64,000 bases of DNA from JAOXRU01 sp965247735. Lineage in GTDB: Bacteria > Bacteroidota > Bacteroidia > Flavobacteriales > Flavobacteriaceae. Below, piece by piece: positions 63,701 through 64,000 of the stretch (its first letter is position 1; every line of letters begins with the position of its first letter). Where the stretch lies: assembly GCA_965247735.1 (NCBI GenBank), contig CBDFHN010000002.1, positions 1,302,001 through 1,366,000 of the forward strand, written 5' to 3'. Under the pieces are notes generated by a model. It did not search any database and was not told the DNA's origin. It worked only from the letters and a program-made list of their open reading frames with translations. Position numbers and translations under genes: made by a program.

Positions 63701-64000
63701 AATCGTTATATATGATGAACTACTACTATAACTTGATGTAATTCCATCTCCACTACTCGTGCTTCTTCCCGCAGAACCTCCATAACCTCCATTATCACCA
63801 GATCTGCAACTTCCTCCACGTCCTGAAGACAGTCCACCACCTCCACCACCACCACCAGCTCCATCTGAGCTGTGGTTACACCCTTGTGATCCTCCAGAAG
63901 ACCCAGTTGTACCAGAAGTACCGTTACTATGTAGTCCTGCACCTCCACCACCTCCACCTCCAGAAGCGATATAAGTTATTTCGCCACCAGCCAATTGTGG
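24860..64000 (-). CDS. Giant modular T9SS surface protein, main part, 5' end beyond the window
   Basis: The frame stays open to the window edge; codons before the TTG at 63994 are also sense, so the start lies outside. About 13,046 codons are visible. Order from the N side: glycine-rich segment (to about 63712); TSP3 linkers; six copies of a 299-residue module (about 62660-57700); composite block B1 (57220-55695); a single module and an F5/8C-like module; six further 299-residue modules (53870-48500); mixed A, C and B2 modules down to about 35100; two Ig-like segments; 33 SprB-like repeats (33790-24860). The frame ends through a net 4-bp loss in the GTYDN codons of a repeat at the edge of the jumbled stretch, so the stop at 24860 is not a natural end. 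Joined to 16220-22597 it is about 15,900 codons. An adhesive or structural role at the cell surface is inferred. Confidence 0.9.
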   Translation of the reverse strand, partial: PQLAGGEITYIASGGGGGGGAGLHSNGTSGTTGSSGGSQGCNHSSDGAGGGGGGGGLSSGRGGSCRSGDNGGYGGSAGRSTSSGDGITSSYSSSSSYITIKYLVDTDYDGIADCDDDDDDNDGILDVVEEASCSPASVTCDTDGDGIPNSLDLDSDGDGINDVIEVDGVDIDNDGQADGAINANGVPWSANSGLGYPVIDSDGDTVDDLLDLDSDNDGIPDAIEGVEDIDSDGVLNFLDTDADGDSCTDAFEGSATSSQAVSIIPGPYGDNGLANSLETDDTILATVTYSSTYLKYGINPAGSACLDTDGDGIVNLNDIDADNDGILDSVENPISYNTDVDGDGIPNFLDLDSDGDGCSDGVEASNTLVANNDIVNFNTGTDVNVNGLLDTFENGTTGTINYASTAYLAVSALLNSCADSDNDGVGDLLDLDDDNDGVLDTEELSCSNGKGETSTYTMPIASQLIAGTFTSGAGVADYSVDLSDASVALVAANNYANANGLHYIFSDASNTINIVHTIAPRTDGLLSTVTYGPSITGNGDAENDTEAQTIQFNYSPVVNAIVLDPDNQLDVADGTILSSGAIITQTVDHYNSTATWSVVFNTNLLPSNFVLTTVHTTLTGAFGTEGFGLQAAVCFANDTDNDGVYNNIDLDADGDGCSDSVESGNTGAASNDITNYKTGLDVNANGLLDVFEVGTTGTLNYTPSYYLANSAVVSACADSDNDGVGDLLDIDDDNDGILDWEELSCGNAKGENTTYTSPIGFQLIEGIFTNGNGIADYSIDLSDASVALVAANNYANTNGVHYIFSDASTVMKVVHTISPRANTLVGTVTYGPTITGNTDSENDTEQQTILFNYSPIVTATVYDPDNQLDVSDGTVINSGDTITSTVDNYNSTATWSVVFDTNLLPSDFVLTTTHTAATGTLGLEGYGLKTNICFAADTDLDGVYNHLDLDADGDGCSDSVESGNTLVTNNDIVNNKTGTDVNGNGLLDEFEIGITGTLDYIPTYYLADSAVLNACSDSDNDGVGDLIDLDDDNDGIVDTEELSCGDGVAETTDYILPIGDQLIEGTFTNGNGIANYSINLSDASVALLAGNNYFNSNGLHYIFNDATPTMNVIHTVTPQANALIGNVTYGPTITGNTDSENDTEAQTIKFDFSPVVIATVYDPDNQLDISDGTVLTSGATVTTSADNYNGLATWYVIFDTNLLPSEFVLTTNHTATTGNLDLEGYGLKATLCFAADTDGDGTFNHLDLDSDADGCSDSVESGNTLVSNNNIATFNTGTDANSNGLIDSFEDGTTGTINYVSSYYLAVSSILNACTDSDNDGVGDLIDLDDDNDGILDTEELSCGDAPALTGTYTTTIGSQSIEGIFIKGQGAATYTIDLSDASVALDASNNYSDSKGLHYVFNDASSEMTVIQTISPQVNTLIGNVTYGPTITGNTDSENDTEQQTINFNFSPVVTATVFDPDNQLNIADGTLITSGDTLTTTVDNLNSTATWYIVFNTNLLPSDFVLTTNHNSVTGNLDTEGFGLKATICFAADNDSDGRFNHLDLDSDADGCSDSVESGNTLIANNDIINYQTGADVNANGLLDVVEDGITGTINYTSSYYLATSAVLNACADSDNDGVGDLIDIDDDNDGALDTVELSCGNGSAETATYTTAIDAQQIIGTYNNGSGTATYTVDLSDASVALVAGNNYSNANGLHYIFDDATTAMNIIHTVSPQLNSLLGKVTFGPTVTKNTDAENDTEAQTIQLNYTPAVNATVYDPDNQLDLAHGTVISSGASITQTVDNYNSTATWYVVFDTNLLPSDFVLTTNHTTLTGSFGTEGFALQAALCFANDTDIDGTFNHLDLDSDADGCSDSVESGNTSSSSNDITNFNTGTDANSNGLLDVFEEGVLGTINYESTYYIAASAVLNACADTDGDGIGDLIDIDDDNDGIIDTIELSCGDGIAATTTYNLPIGTQQIAGSFSNKNGIANYTIDLSDASAALVAGNNYADTNGLHYIFSQGTSTMRVIHTISPQAGSLMGAVTFGPTITGTIDSENDTEAQLIKFDYSPDVVGTVYDPDSQLNVADGATIGSGATIVQSIDKYNSAATWYIVFNTDLLPSDFVLTTTHTALTGSLAAESFGIKATICFSEDIDGDGIFNHLDLDADGDGIPDNIEAQTTAGYIVPSTIILPVGIDAIYPTGLIPVDTDEDGIPDFVDTDSDGAQGDDTTEAGITLANADADGDGLDDAVDTDDSNFGSINAGITDPMSTYPDNTFDVDWRIECPNGKISEKQYGISSEGSVTWNRPGSTAQLNGAAGAPGDGFHQNAYSTGTGHQTIITYNNVFTAGYTINITARRYDDTSYPGGFVIAYSEDKSTWTTNSSEINGLLGTEFSTVSTVVPGAMTGNYKYIRIQGTGTNSLLLIDAVETEKEECGMYTAEVFHDSGLGGGTFDDAIKNGTESGTSIPSDLLINIIQGGTVFSSIAIDEDGNYIIPILPDGTYTIVLTNTDTALTSTLPSLWSNSTSTDGTYIITIASGLVTTPATIPSLGIHGCEFGAVDNSQYGSSSTGATSWGGVANGTTGPPDGAFCNVYSTGTANQTIVEYANTFSGGLDIEVVARYHSTSFTRGFVVAFSEDGISYTANSAEVNGFNATEFSSVFYTIPTALTGAYKYIRFQGVNTSTLLWIDAVKVTDEVCSTCPAGIDKPNLSAVYIKNTCPTTTIDLTTISADNSPANTILTWHISTPATDANLVADATIVQSGTYYAAFYNSANTCYSGVLGSGTTAVFVDRDTDCDGVGDSIDIDDDNDGILDEVECVQSAIVQFYQPSSVTSPQVGFSGSTPTGLTGDPAITGGPVDPTKTTAIENYTTGTFWSKVFAWTTSPSDVVITFNYDTPFIVEGMSVWNGYHSDAYMNPFNEPNHSVQDVKIDVYDGALLLGTELKTIPFPDDAFGDYVIFNTSYSNVDKIVFTVLSGHGGDQTAMLEVGFSGRALGSSFCDIDGDGIKNSLDLDSDGDGCSDSVEAGNTAVSSNDISDFNTGIDTNGNGLLDSFEVGSSGVINYASTYANYAIVDFLNACADTDNDGIADLVDIDDDNDGIKDAEESPDCFFLSSDFETGDRASFVSVTTGLSMEGVYTNPEETMDGINGTAAGDYAVQFVNSQTAIDQTIYQFEFQAPIELSEIYIGYADTNSHFINGTNVKLQASNDGSLWTDVNTGAVYNQTNDNTSVLNLGLIRNHSFEVTQNTGAYRYYRILGQSGTIYSSGYSNEIYFETNNFMAEFFPKTSCNADADIDGVYNHLDLDSDLDGCSDSVESGNTLVANNDITNYKTGLDANANGLIDVYEDGNTGNLNYIPSYYLAVSSVLSACADTDNDGVGDLLDLDDDNDGILDTEELSCGNGTASTTTYNLPIGAQLIEGTFTNGNGIADYTVDLSDASAVLIAGNNYSDSNGLHYIFDDVSPTINVTHTIAPQVNTLIGDVTYGPTITGNLDPDNDTEQQTIKFTFSPVVTATVYDPDNQLNIADGTIITSGDTVITTIDNYNSTATWSVVFNTNLLPSDFVLTTTHTAIIGNLEEEGYGLKATICFANDTDIDGTFNHLDLDSDLDGCSDSVESGNTLVANNDITNYKTGLDANANGLIDVYEDGNTGNLNYIPSYYLAVSSVLSACADTDNDGVGDLLDLDDDNDGILDTEELSCGNGTASTTTYNLPIGAQLIEGTFTNGNGIADYTVDLSDASAVLIAGNNYSDSNGLHYIFDDVSPTINVTHTIAPQVNTLIGDVTYGPTITGNLDPENDIEQQTIKFTFSPVVTATVYDPDNQLNIADGTIITSGDTVITTVDNINSTATWSVVFSTNLLPSDFVLTTTHTAITGNLDEEGYGLKATICFANDTDSDGTFNHLDLDADADGCSDSVESGNTLVASNDIVNYNTGLDANANGLLDEFEDGATGTINYTSSYYLAVSSVLSACNDSDNDGVGDLLDIDDDNDGILDTEELSCGNGTASTTTYNLPIGAQLIEGTFTNGNGVADYSIDLSDANVALLAGNNYSDSNGLHYIFDNNTSTINVTHTIAPQVNTLIGDVTYGPTITGNLDPDNDTEQQTIKFTFSPVVTATVYDPDNQLNIADGTIITSGDTVITTIDNYNSTATWSVVFNTNLLPSDFVLTTTHTAIIGNLEEEGYGLKATICFANDTDSDGTFNHLDLDADADGCSDSVESGNTLVASNDITNYNTGLDANANGLLDEFEDGATGTINYTSSYYLAVSSVLSACNDSDNDGVGDLLDIDDDNDGILDTEELSCGNGTASTTTYNLPIGAQSIEGTFTNGNGIADYSIDLSDASAVLIAGNNYSDSNGLHYIFDDVSPTINVTHTIAPQLNTLIGDVTYGPTITGNLDPENDIEQQTIKFTFSPVVTATVYDPDNQLNIADGTIITSGDTVITAIDNFNSTATWSVVFETNLLPSDFVLTTTHTAITGNLDEEGYGLKATICFANDTDSDGTFNHLDLDADADGCSDSVESGNTLVASNDIVNYNTGLDANANGLLDEFEDGTTGTINYTSSYYLAVSSVLSACNDSDNDGVGDLLDIDDDNDGILDTEELSCGNGTASTTTYNLPIGAQSIEGTFTNGNGIADYSIDLSDASAVLVAGNNYGDSNGLHYIFDDVSPTINVTHTIAPQVNTLIGDVRYGPTITGNLDPDNDTEQQTIKFTFSPVVTATVYDPDNQLNIADGTIITSGDTVITAIDNFNSTATWSVVFSTNLLPSDFVLTTTHTAITGNLDEEGYGLKATICFANDTDSDGTFNHLDLDADADGCSDSVESGNTLVASNDITNYNTGLDANANGLLDEFEDGTTGTINYTSSYYLAVSSVLSACNDSDNDGVGDLLDIDDDNDGILDTEELSCGNGTASTTTYNLPIGAQLIEGTFTNGNGVADYSIDLSDASAVLIAGNNYSDSNGLHYIFDDVSPTINVTHTIAPQVNTLIGDVTYGPTITGNLDPDNDTEQQTIKFTFSPVVIATVYDPDNQLNIADGTIITSGDTVITTVDNINSTATWSVVFETNLLPSDFVLTTTHTAITGNLDEEGYGLKATICFANDTDSDGTFNHLDLDADADGCSDSVESGNTLVASNDITNYNTGLDANANGLLDNFEDGTTGLINYISLYSNYAIVSVLNACTDTDNDGIGDLTDLDDDNDGVLDATESPDCYFIAADFESGNRSALVNMTSPFNMTTPYINPEENLDGSNGTGSADYAVQFIASQSIINKTIYEFEFIAPIALETIYIGYANTSSHFTNGATLKLQASNNRINWLDVNGGAVYNQTNDNSVVLNIGTIRNQSFAVTINSGAYKYYRIQGVIGSTYALGYSNEVYFKTNGFVAEYFPKITCITDTDIDTTLNHLDLDSDGDGCSDSVEAGASLIGVNDVMNYNTGTDANANGLLDEFEDGTSGNINYTSTYTNFGLVASKSVCLDTDGDGIGDLIDLDDDNDGIFDIVELACGEGIGATTTYTMPVNTQAIEGTFTNGNGVANYTIDLSDASAALTAANNYSNADGLHYIFDDVSPTMNVTHTISPQPNSLIGNVRYGPTITGNVDSENDTEAQSIILNYTAGVSAVVYDPDNQLDIADGTAISSGTTITQLLDRYNSTATWSVVFETGFLATDFVLTTNHSTLTGNFDEESFGLQANICYADVIDSDGIPNHLDLDSDGDGIPDNIEAQTTLGYIVPSGTFNANGSDVNYTTGLAPIDTDEDGIPDFLDTNSDNAQTDDTTEAGITLSNIDADGDGLDDAVDTDNLNFGSINAGITDVLVAYANNTFNVNWRIECPNGLALNGQYGISSEGSVSWNRPGSTAQLNGAAGAPGDGFHQNAYSTGTGHQTIVTYTDIFTAGHTINITARRYDGYPNGFVIAYSEDKLTWTTNSSMINGLTETGFTTVSTVVPGAMTGNYKYIRIQGTGTSSLLLIDAVETVVEECGMYTGAVFHDSGLDGGTFDDNIKNGSEDSTGLPTDMVVNIIQGGSVVYSSEIDADGLYVIPILPDGNYTAVVTNSETALMSSLPSLWTNSNGTTGTYTFTVASGLVTTPTSIPVLGVHGCEFGSVEVFQYGISSTGATSWGGIANGTTGEPDGAFCNVYSTGTANQTIVEYANSFTGGQEIEVVARHHSSSFTKGFVVAFSEDNVTYTTNSTEVNGFNATGFAAVSYTIPTTLTGAYKYIRFQGVNTSTLLWIDAVKVKEEVCTTCDAGLNAPNLSAITIANICPTTTIDLTALTADNQPNNTTISWHTGTPATNFNLVLDPTTVPVGVYYAAFHNAYDLCYSGILGDATTKVIADGDNDCDGAIDRFDIDDDNDGILDAVELSCANGIGATTSYTMPIGTQLIEGTFTNGNGIANYSIDLSDASAALDTANNYSDADGLHYIFSDAATTINITHTVSPQANTLLGNITYGPAVTGNIDAENDTEGQIIQFNFDIGIIATVYDPDNQLDVADGTTIMSGASITQSTDNYNNAATWYLVFNTNTLASDFILTTIHTTITGAFGSEGFGLQSTICYASDTDGDGTPDYLDLDSDNDGCSDGVEAGNTAIVNNDVSTINTGTDANANGLLDQFEDGISGNINYNSTYAAYALADFLNACADTDADGIYDLVDVDDDNDGIKDADESPDCFFKKADFEIGNRSTSVMVSSGSSMVAAYNQPSETVDGDNGLAIGNYAVQFTNLLTVVDKTVYEFEFKTSVELSKIFIGYANTSGHFTTGSNIKIQGSNDGASWTDLNTGEIYNTTNDNSPVLSVGTIRNHSFAITQNSGKYSFYRLHGISGTFSSSGYSNEIYFEINNFIREYYPKTSCSADVDGNGNYNHLDLDADGDGCSDSVESGNTLVANNNISVYNTGLDVNANGLLDEFEDGSTGNYNYNTTYYIATSAALNGCLDTDNDGIGDVIDIDDDNDGTLDVLELACGIGTANTTTYTLPVGSQLIEGIFTNGSSIANYSIDLSDANADLVAANNYADANGLHYIFSDATPTMTVTHTITPQANAVLGTITYGPTITGNVDIENDTESQVIAFNYNPAVTAVVYDPDNQLNVADGTEITSGTAITQSIDNFNSTATWYIVFNANLLPSEFVLTTTHTALVDNLGSEGYGIIATICYLEDSDGDSTYNHLDLDSDADGCSDAVEASNTLVTNNDVVNYKTGADANANGLLDVYEDGTTGTINYTSTYTKYGIVNILNVCADSDNDGIGDLLDLDDDNDGVLDTVELSCGNGTALTGAYTLPIGTQLIEGTFTNGNGVADYSIDLSDASAVLVAGNNYADSNGLHYIFDDVSPTMNVTHTIAPQANTLIGNVTYGPTITGNIDSENDTEGQTIQFNFSPAVTTTVYDPDNQLNIADGTILTSGDTVITTIDNFNSTATWSVVFDTNLLPSDFVLTTTHTAISGNLDEEGYGLKANICYANDTDSDGTFNHLDLDSDADGCSDSVESGNTLVASNDIANYNTGTDANANGLIDSFEDGTTGNINYTSTYENFAVVNFLSACSDTDGDGVGDLLDIDDDNDGILDTEESPNCFFTAAELNVISSVTTDLTTRGGEGIERSFDGNTTTYSSFNPTQSIINKTLFEITPIVPIAITELSFDMVNWYMTTNASATVKLQGYDGSTWVDLSIAVAHNTVANGTDTFSNSINPTTVYTKYRIYGVAGTNYYSGVREISFSISNFIASDYPKTSCTDDADGDGTVNHLDLDSDADGCSDSVEAGNTLVASNDITNYNTGTDANANGLLDSFEDGTTGNINYTSTYENFAVVNFLSACSDTDGDGIGDLLDIDDDNDGILDTEESPNCFFTTAELNVISSVTTDLTTRGGEGIERSFDGNTTTYSSFNPTQSIINKTLFEVTPIVPIAITELSFDMVNWYMTTNASATVKLQGYDGSTWVDLSIAVAHNTVANGTDTFTNSINPTTVYKKYRIYGVAGTNYYSGVREISFSISNFIASDYPKSTCTDDADGDGTVNHLDLDSDADGCSDSVEAGNTLVASNDITNYNTGLDANANGLIDSFEDGTTGTINYTSTYYLAISAVLNSCSDSDNDGVGDLMDIDDDNDGILDTVELSCGNGTALTGTYTLPIGTQLIEGTFTNGNGVADYSIDLSDASAVLVAGNNYADSNGLHYIFDDVSPTMNVTHTIAPQANTLIGNVTYGPTITGNIDSENDTEGQTIQFNFSPAVTTTVYDPDNQLNIADGTIITSGDTVITTIDNFNSTATWSVVFDTNLLPSDFVLTTTHTAISGNLDEEGYGLKANICYANDTDSDGTFNHLDLDSDVDGCSDSVESGNTLVASNDITNYNTGTDANANGLIDSFEDGTTGNINYTSTYENFAVVNFLSACSDTDGDGIGDLLDIDDDNDGILDTEESPNCFFTASELNVISSVTTDLTTRGGEGIERSFDGNTTTYSSFNPTQSIINKTLFEIIPIVPIAITELSFDMVNWYMTTNASATVKLQGYDGSTWVDLSIAVAHNTVANGTDTFTNSINPTTVYTKYRIYGVAGTNYYSGVREISFSISNFIASDYPKTSCTDDADGDGTVNHLDLDSDADGCSDSVEAGNTLVASNDITNYNTGLDANANGLLDSFEDGTTGTINYTSTYYLAISAVLNSCSDSDNDGVGDLLDLDDDNDGVLDTEELSCGNGTALTGTYTMPIGSQLIEGTFTNDNGIANYTIDLSDASVALVAGNNYSGADGLHYIFSDAATSINVTHTVSPQANALIGNVTYGPTITGNIDSENDTEGQTIQFNFSPAVTAIVYDPDNQLDVSDGTVISTGNSVVQAIDSYNSTATWSVIFDTNLLPSDFVLTTTHTTVTGAFGEEGFGLQANICYANDTDSDGTFNHLDLDSDADGCSDSIEAGNTLVTNNDIANYNTGTDANANGLLDSFEDGTTGTINYVSTYDYAISAIDNVCSDTDGDGIGDLIDIDDDNDGVLDSVENECFSNDFTFPFPTNGTPGNTVSPTGWSNTTGSSDISSLSQWIGYSHFDATGAIIVPAPEPGVTSFLTLVNGEATTTTFVADKSGTLTVLFGGFGTNTGGGGPTGAQPGKTLNLSVNGLVKDISIPWDGQWHPVEYDFNAGNVTIVFDGSIADDTLRHAVSIYISASQSSTCLYDKDTDGDGTFNHLDLDSDADGCSDSVEASNTVPVNNNITTYNTGTDANSNGLLDIFEDGTTGTINYTITYTNYAIESFLNACSDSDNDGIGDLSDIDDDNDGILDAEESPNCFFSAEELNVISSVTTDLTTRGGEGIERSFDGNTTTYSSFNPTQSIINKTLFEVTPIVPIAITELSFDMVNWYMTTNASATVKLQGYDGSTWVDLSIAAAHNTVVSGTDTFTNSINPTTVYKKYRIYGVAGTNYYSGVREISFSINNFIASNYPKSTCTDDVDGDGTVNHLDLDSDADGCSDSVESGNTLVANNNISTYNTGADVNANGLIDSFETGTTGTINYSSTYNDFALFSSLNVCADTDNDGVGDLIDLDDDNDGILDENEADCSSRTIEQTVKSTIQIGSDLAFSFNGVAEIQRLVDGIDFVGTGATYVISSPVGTFPGTTWLKFEMPNPIRLLAIEIGHYPGQTLFTTASIYHIQGSNNNSTWEDIVTNQTYNNTVPILASNNSAKLEMPANESSYRYYRVQGVSGASGGGWAQELYFVENTCIDIDTDNDGTPDRLDPDSDNDGCKDALEAGHTDDNDDGEVDGTGVDNATGKVTGFATAYIGNTATTTTSINVAIATAPVDQNVNDGDEATFEVTATATEILDFIPDPDTTLNVDIELTYQWQVSTDSGVSFTAISGARNKTLTLPVVALIDDENIYKVIVTHANRVGCDLEAQAVLYIIDVCTDGAIAGTVTANDPDADGINNICDLDDDNDGILDTVEDTNTDGDNDPITNATDTDGDGTPDIQDLDSDGDGCSDANEAYANSTADGGDTGIYGTDLPTLTNSGVDANGLVISAGVSGNAYTTLPATTVGGKIIFQQAITVGVSNNPTNQVSFVGATATFNATGTAVLSPITIPATSINTDLSYQWQLSTDNGLTFADIVGATGSTATEIQVSYTTPVLVTGDLGNQYRVSFVSEGNNCPQISTAGILTVSCAIDLTSALAVGADPTTCLGTDGSITISNALPITGVFNISYTRNTVVVNSTATITGGTYTITDLDAAVYNDFVITSQMDNLCTDSFTQAVVLADPATPTLTLGTTTDPSTCSGTDGSISITMTNLADGTYTVDYEDASTTAQTVSMTVSSNTGTISSLAAGTYDNMTVTNAGCTSVANIDVFLVDPAAPTLTLGITTDPSTCSGTDGSISITTTNLADGTYTVDYEDATTTAQTVSMTVSSNTGTISSLAAGTYDNITVTNAGCISVANIDVLLADPVIPILTLGSSSSPTTCSGTDGSISFTTTNLADGTYNVTYDDGITTGITANLIVLSNSGTISGLSAGTYDNITVSNAGCSSAASIDVVLNAPLAPVLAMSGSGSNPTTCSGTDGSISFTTTNLSDGTYNVTYDDGITTGITANLIVLSNSGTISGLSAGTYDNITVSNAGCSSVANIDVLLVDPVIPTLALGTTTDPSTCSGTDGSISLTTTNLADGTYVVDYEDATTTAQTVSMTVSSNTGTISNLAAGTYDNMTVTNAGCTSVANIDVLLVDPVIPTLTLGTTTDPSTCSGTDGSISLTTTNLADGTYTVDYEDATTTAQTASMAVSSNTGTISNLAAGTYDNMTVTNAGCTSVANIDVLLVDPVIPTLALGTTTDPSTCSGIDGSISITTTNLADGTYTVDYEDATTTAQTVSMTVLSNTGTISSLAAGTYDNITVTNADCTSVANIDVLLVDPATPTLTLGTTTDPSTCSGTDGSIIISTSNLADGTYIVNYEDATATAQTASMAVLSNAGTISGLSAGTYNDITVTNAGCTSVANIDVLLVDPVIPTLALGTTTDPSTCSGTDGSIIISTSNLADGTYIVNYEDATATAQTASMAVLSNAGTISGLSAGTYNDITVTNAGCTSVANIDVLLVDPATPTLTLGTITDPSTCSGTDGSISLTTTNLADGTYIVNYEDATATAQTASMTVSSNTGTISSLAAGTYDNMTVTNAGCTSVANIDVLLVDPTTPTLTLGTTTDPSTCSGTDGSISLTTTNLADGTYIVNYEDATTTAQTVSMAVSSNTGTISSLAAGTYDNITVSNAGCSSAASIDVVLNAPLAPVLAISGSGSNPTTCSGTDGSISFTTTNLSDGTYTVTYDDGITTGITANLIVLSNSGTISGLSAGTYDNITVSNAGCSSAASIDVVLNAPLAPVLAMSGSGSNPTTCSGKDGSISFTTTNLADGTYIVDYEDATTTAQTVSMAVSSNTGTISGLSAGTYDNITVTNAGCTSVGNIDVLLVDPATPTLTLGTITDPSTCSGTDGSIIISTTNLADGIYTVDYEDATTTAQTVSMAVSSNTGTISDLSAGTYNDITVTNAGCTSVANIDVLLVDPVIPTLTLGTTTDPSTCSGTDGSISLTTTNLADGTYTVDYEDATTTAQTVSMTVSSNTGTISSLSAGIYNDITVTNAGCTSVANIDVLLVDPATPTLTLGTITDPSTCSGTDGSIIISTSNLADGTYIVNYEDATATAQTVSMTVSSNTGTISSLAAGTYDNITVTNAGCTSVANIDVLLVDPATPTLTLGTTTDPSTCSGTDGSISITTTNLADGTYIVDYEDATTTAQTVSMTVSSNTGTISNLSAGIYNDITVTNAGCTSVANIDVLLVDPVIPTLTLGTTTDPSTCSGTDGSISITTTNLADGTYTVDYEDSTTTAQTVSMAVLSNTGTISNLSAGIYNDITVTNAGCTSVANIDVLLVDPVIPTLALGTTTDPSTCSGTDGSISISTSNLADGIYIVNYEDATTTAQTVSMTVSSNTGTISGLAAGTYNDITVTNAGCTSVANIDVLLVDPVIPTLTLGTTTDPSTCSGTDGSILITTTNLADGTYTVDYEDATTTAQTVSMTVSSNTGTISNLSAGIYNNITVTNAGCTSVANIDVLLVDPVIPTLTLGTTTDPSTCSGTDGSISLTTTNLADGTYTVDYEDATTTAQTVSMTVSSNTGTISGLSAGTYNDITVTNAGCTSVANIDVLLVDPVIPTLALGTTTDPSTCSGTDGSILITTTNLADGTYTVDYEDATTTAQTVSMTVSSNTGTISDLSAGTYDNITVTNAGCTSVANIDVLLVDPATPTLTLGTTTDPTTCSGTDGSISFTTTNLADGTYTVTYDDGITTGITANLIVLSNSGTISGLSAGTYDNITVSNAGCISAASIDVVLNAPLAPVLAMSGSGSNPTTCSGTDGSISFTTTNLADGTYTVTYDDGITTGITANLIVLSNSGTISGLSAGTYDNITVSNAGCISAASIDVVLNAPLAPVLAISGSGSNPTTCSGTDGSISFTTTNLSDGTYTVTYDDGITTGITANLIVLSNTGTISGLSAGTYDNITVSNAGCSSAASIDVVLNAPLAPVLAISGSGSNPTTCSGTDGSISFTTTNLSDGTYTVTYDDGITTGITANLIVLSNTGTISGLSAGTYDNITVSNAGCSSAASIDVVLNAPLAPVLAISGSGSNPTTCSGTDGSISFTTTNLADGTYTVTYDDGITTGITANLIVLSNTGTISGLSAGTYDNITVSNVGCSSAASIDVVLNAPLAPVLAISGSGSNPTTCSGTDGSISFTTTNLADGTYTVTYDDGITTGITANLIVLSNTGTISGLSAGTYDNITVSNVGCSSAASIDVVLNAPLAPVLAISGSGSNPTTCSGTDGSISFTTTNLSDGTYTVTYDDGITTGITANLIVLSNSGTISGLSAGTYDNITVSNVGCSSAASIDVVLNAPLAPVLAISGSGSNPTTCSGTDGSISFTTTNLADGTYTVTYDDGITTGITANLIVLSNSGTISGLSAGTYDNITVSNAGCSSAASIDVVLNAPLAPVLAISGSGSNPTTCSGTDGSISFTTTNLSDGTYTVTYDDGITTGITANLIVLSNSGTISGLAAGTYDNITVSNVGCSSAASIDVVLNAPLAPVLAISGSGSNPTTCSGTDGSISFTTTNLADGTYIVTYDDASNSGTISGLSAGTYGLR
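33800..34930 (-). other. Two Ig-like segments with a TSP3 linker
   Basis: About 34920-34570 encodes a segment with ELTYQWQVSTDSGVSFTAI and about 34190-33815 one with DLSYQWQLSTDNGLTFADI, both followed by a conserved cysteine near the end. The YQWQxSTDxGxxF pattern is that of bacterial Ig-like domains in T9SS surface proteins. Between them lie TSP3 loops (DPDADGINNICDLDDDNDG). They separate the module-rich N-terminal half from the SprB-like array. Confidence 0.8.
35110..35605 (-). other. Single-copy F5/8C-like module
   Basis: This is a unique segment after DENEADCSSRTIE. It contains RLLAIEIGHYPGQ, YHIQGSNNNSTWEDI and SYRYYRVQGVSG, the sequence pattern of F5/8 type C (discoidin-like) carbohydrate-binding folds. 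It has no second copy in the window. Confidence 0.6.
35945..41470 (-). repeat. Four near-identical F5/8C-like modules of the ESPNCFF type
   Basis: Copies lie at about 41470-40990, 40660-40190, 38950-38480 and 36420-35945. Each starts ESPNCFF, has GGEGIERSFDGNTTTYSSF and VKLQGYDGSTWVDLS, and ends KYRIYGVAGTNYYSGVREI. The pattern is F5/8C (discoidin-like). The copies differ at only a few bases although other modules sit between them, which suggests recent duplication or gene conversion. Confidence 0.8.
36765..37260 (-). other. Single-copy module of unknown fold
   Basis: After the TSP3 linker comes ENECFSNDFTFPFPTNG, then a ~160-residue segment with GWSNTTGSSD, GTLTVLFGGFGTNTGGGGP and DGQWHPVEYDFNAGNVTI. 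It looks like a beta-sandwich (jelly-roll) domain, perhaps carbohydrate-binding, but I do not recognise the family. Confidence 0.5.
45130..46652 (-). repeat. Composite block B, second copy
   Basis: In order, the block has a discoidin-like domain (QYGISSEGSVSWNRPGSTAQ), a prealbumin/SdrD-B-like segment (VFHDSGLDGGTFDDNIKNG, LPDGNYTAVVTNSET), a second discoidin-like domain (EFGSVEVFQYGISSTGATSW) and an Ig-like segment with CPTTTIDLTALTADNQP. It is the partner of the block at 55695-57220, about 10.57 kb away, and is preceded by the same TSP3 stretch (NIEAQTT, TTEAGIT). Confidence 0.8.
48500..54170 (-). repeat. Six tandem copies of the 299-residue module, period exactly 897 bp
   Basis: The landmark ccaca at the ELSCGNG codons falls at 53865, 52968, 52071, 51174, 50277 and 49380, that is, every 897 bp. 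Each unit has a TSP3 linker (about 110 residues) and a ~190-residue beta-rich domain starting ELSCGNGTASTTTY, with VDLSDAS, GLHYIFDD, VTYGPTITGN, VYDPDNQLN and FVLTTTHT. Copies are nearly identical. For example, 52752-53270 and 53649-54167 look identical over about 519 bp. Confidence 0.95.
55065..55610 (-). other. Single-copy module after block B1
   Basis: The segment starts ECVQSAIVQFYQPSS and contains SPQVGFSGSTPTGL, SPSDVVITFNYDTPF, NGYHSDAYMNPFNEP and VDKIVFTVLSGHGGDQTAMLEVGF. It resembles discoidin-like or other beta-sandwich domains, but I cannot name the family. TSP3 loops flank it on both sides. Confidence 0.5.
55695..57220 (-). repeat. Composite block B, first copy
   Basis: This block has the same order of domains as 45130-46652. 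A discoidin-like domain with GISSEGSVTWNRPGSTAQ is followed by a prealbumin/SdrD-B-like segment (VFHDSGLGGGTFDDAIKNG), a second discoidin-like domain (QYGSSSTGATSWGG) and an Ig-like segment with CPTTTIDLTTISADNSP. The preceding 299-residue module and TSP3 stretch are shared too, so the duplicated unit is about 2.5 kb. Confidence 0.8.
57700..62720 (-). repeat. Six tandem copies of the 299-residue module, diverged, period exactly 897 bp
   Basis: Landmarks at the ELSC codons fall at 62661, 61764, 60867, 59970, 59073 and 58176: five successive intervals of 897 bp. The copies differ clearly in sequence (ELSCSNGKGE, ELSCGNAKGE, ELSCGDGVAE, ELSCGDAPAL, ELSCGNGSAE, ELSCGDGIAA) yet carry no net insertion or deletion. 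Each has one ~190-residue domain plus TSP3 linker. Confidence 0.95.
62900..63700 (-). repeat. N-terminal TSP3-rich calcium-binding region
   Basis: Dense DxDxDGxxD loops begin DTDYDGIADCDDDDDDNDG and continue through DTDGDGIPNSLDLDSDGDG and further units. A run of six aspartates (DDDDDD) lies in the first loop. These are thrombospondin-type-3-like calcium sites that stiffen in the calcium levels of seawater. Confidence 0.85.
63706..64000 (-). other. Glycine-rich segment
   Basis: This segment has about 95 residues with runs of seven and eight glycines (GGGGGGGAG and GGGGGGGGL) and a serine run (SSYSSSSSYITIKY) leading into the TSP3 region. It resembles the glycine-rich domain (PF12810 type) of large bacterial surface proteins. 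It continues past the window edge. Confidence 0.7.

Noticed and set aside
63992..63994. TTG at 63994 as the start of the giant protein
   Set aside because: Preceding in-frame codons to the window edge are sense, and no signal peptide follows.
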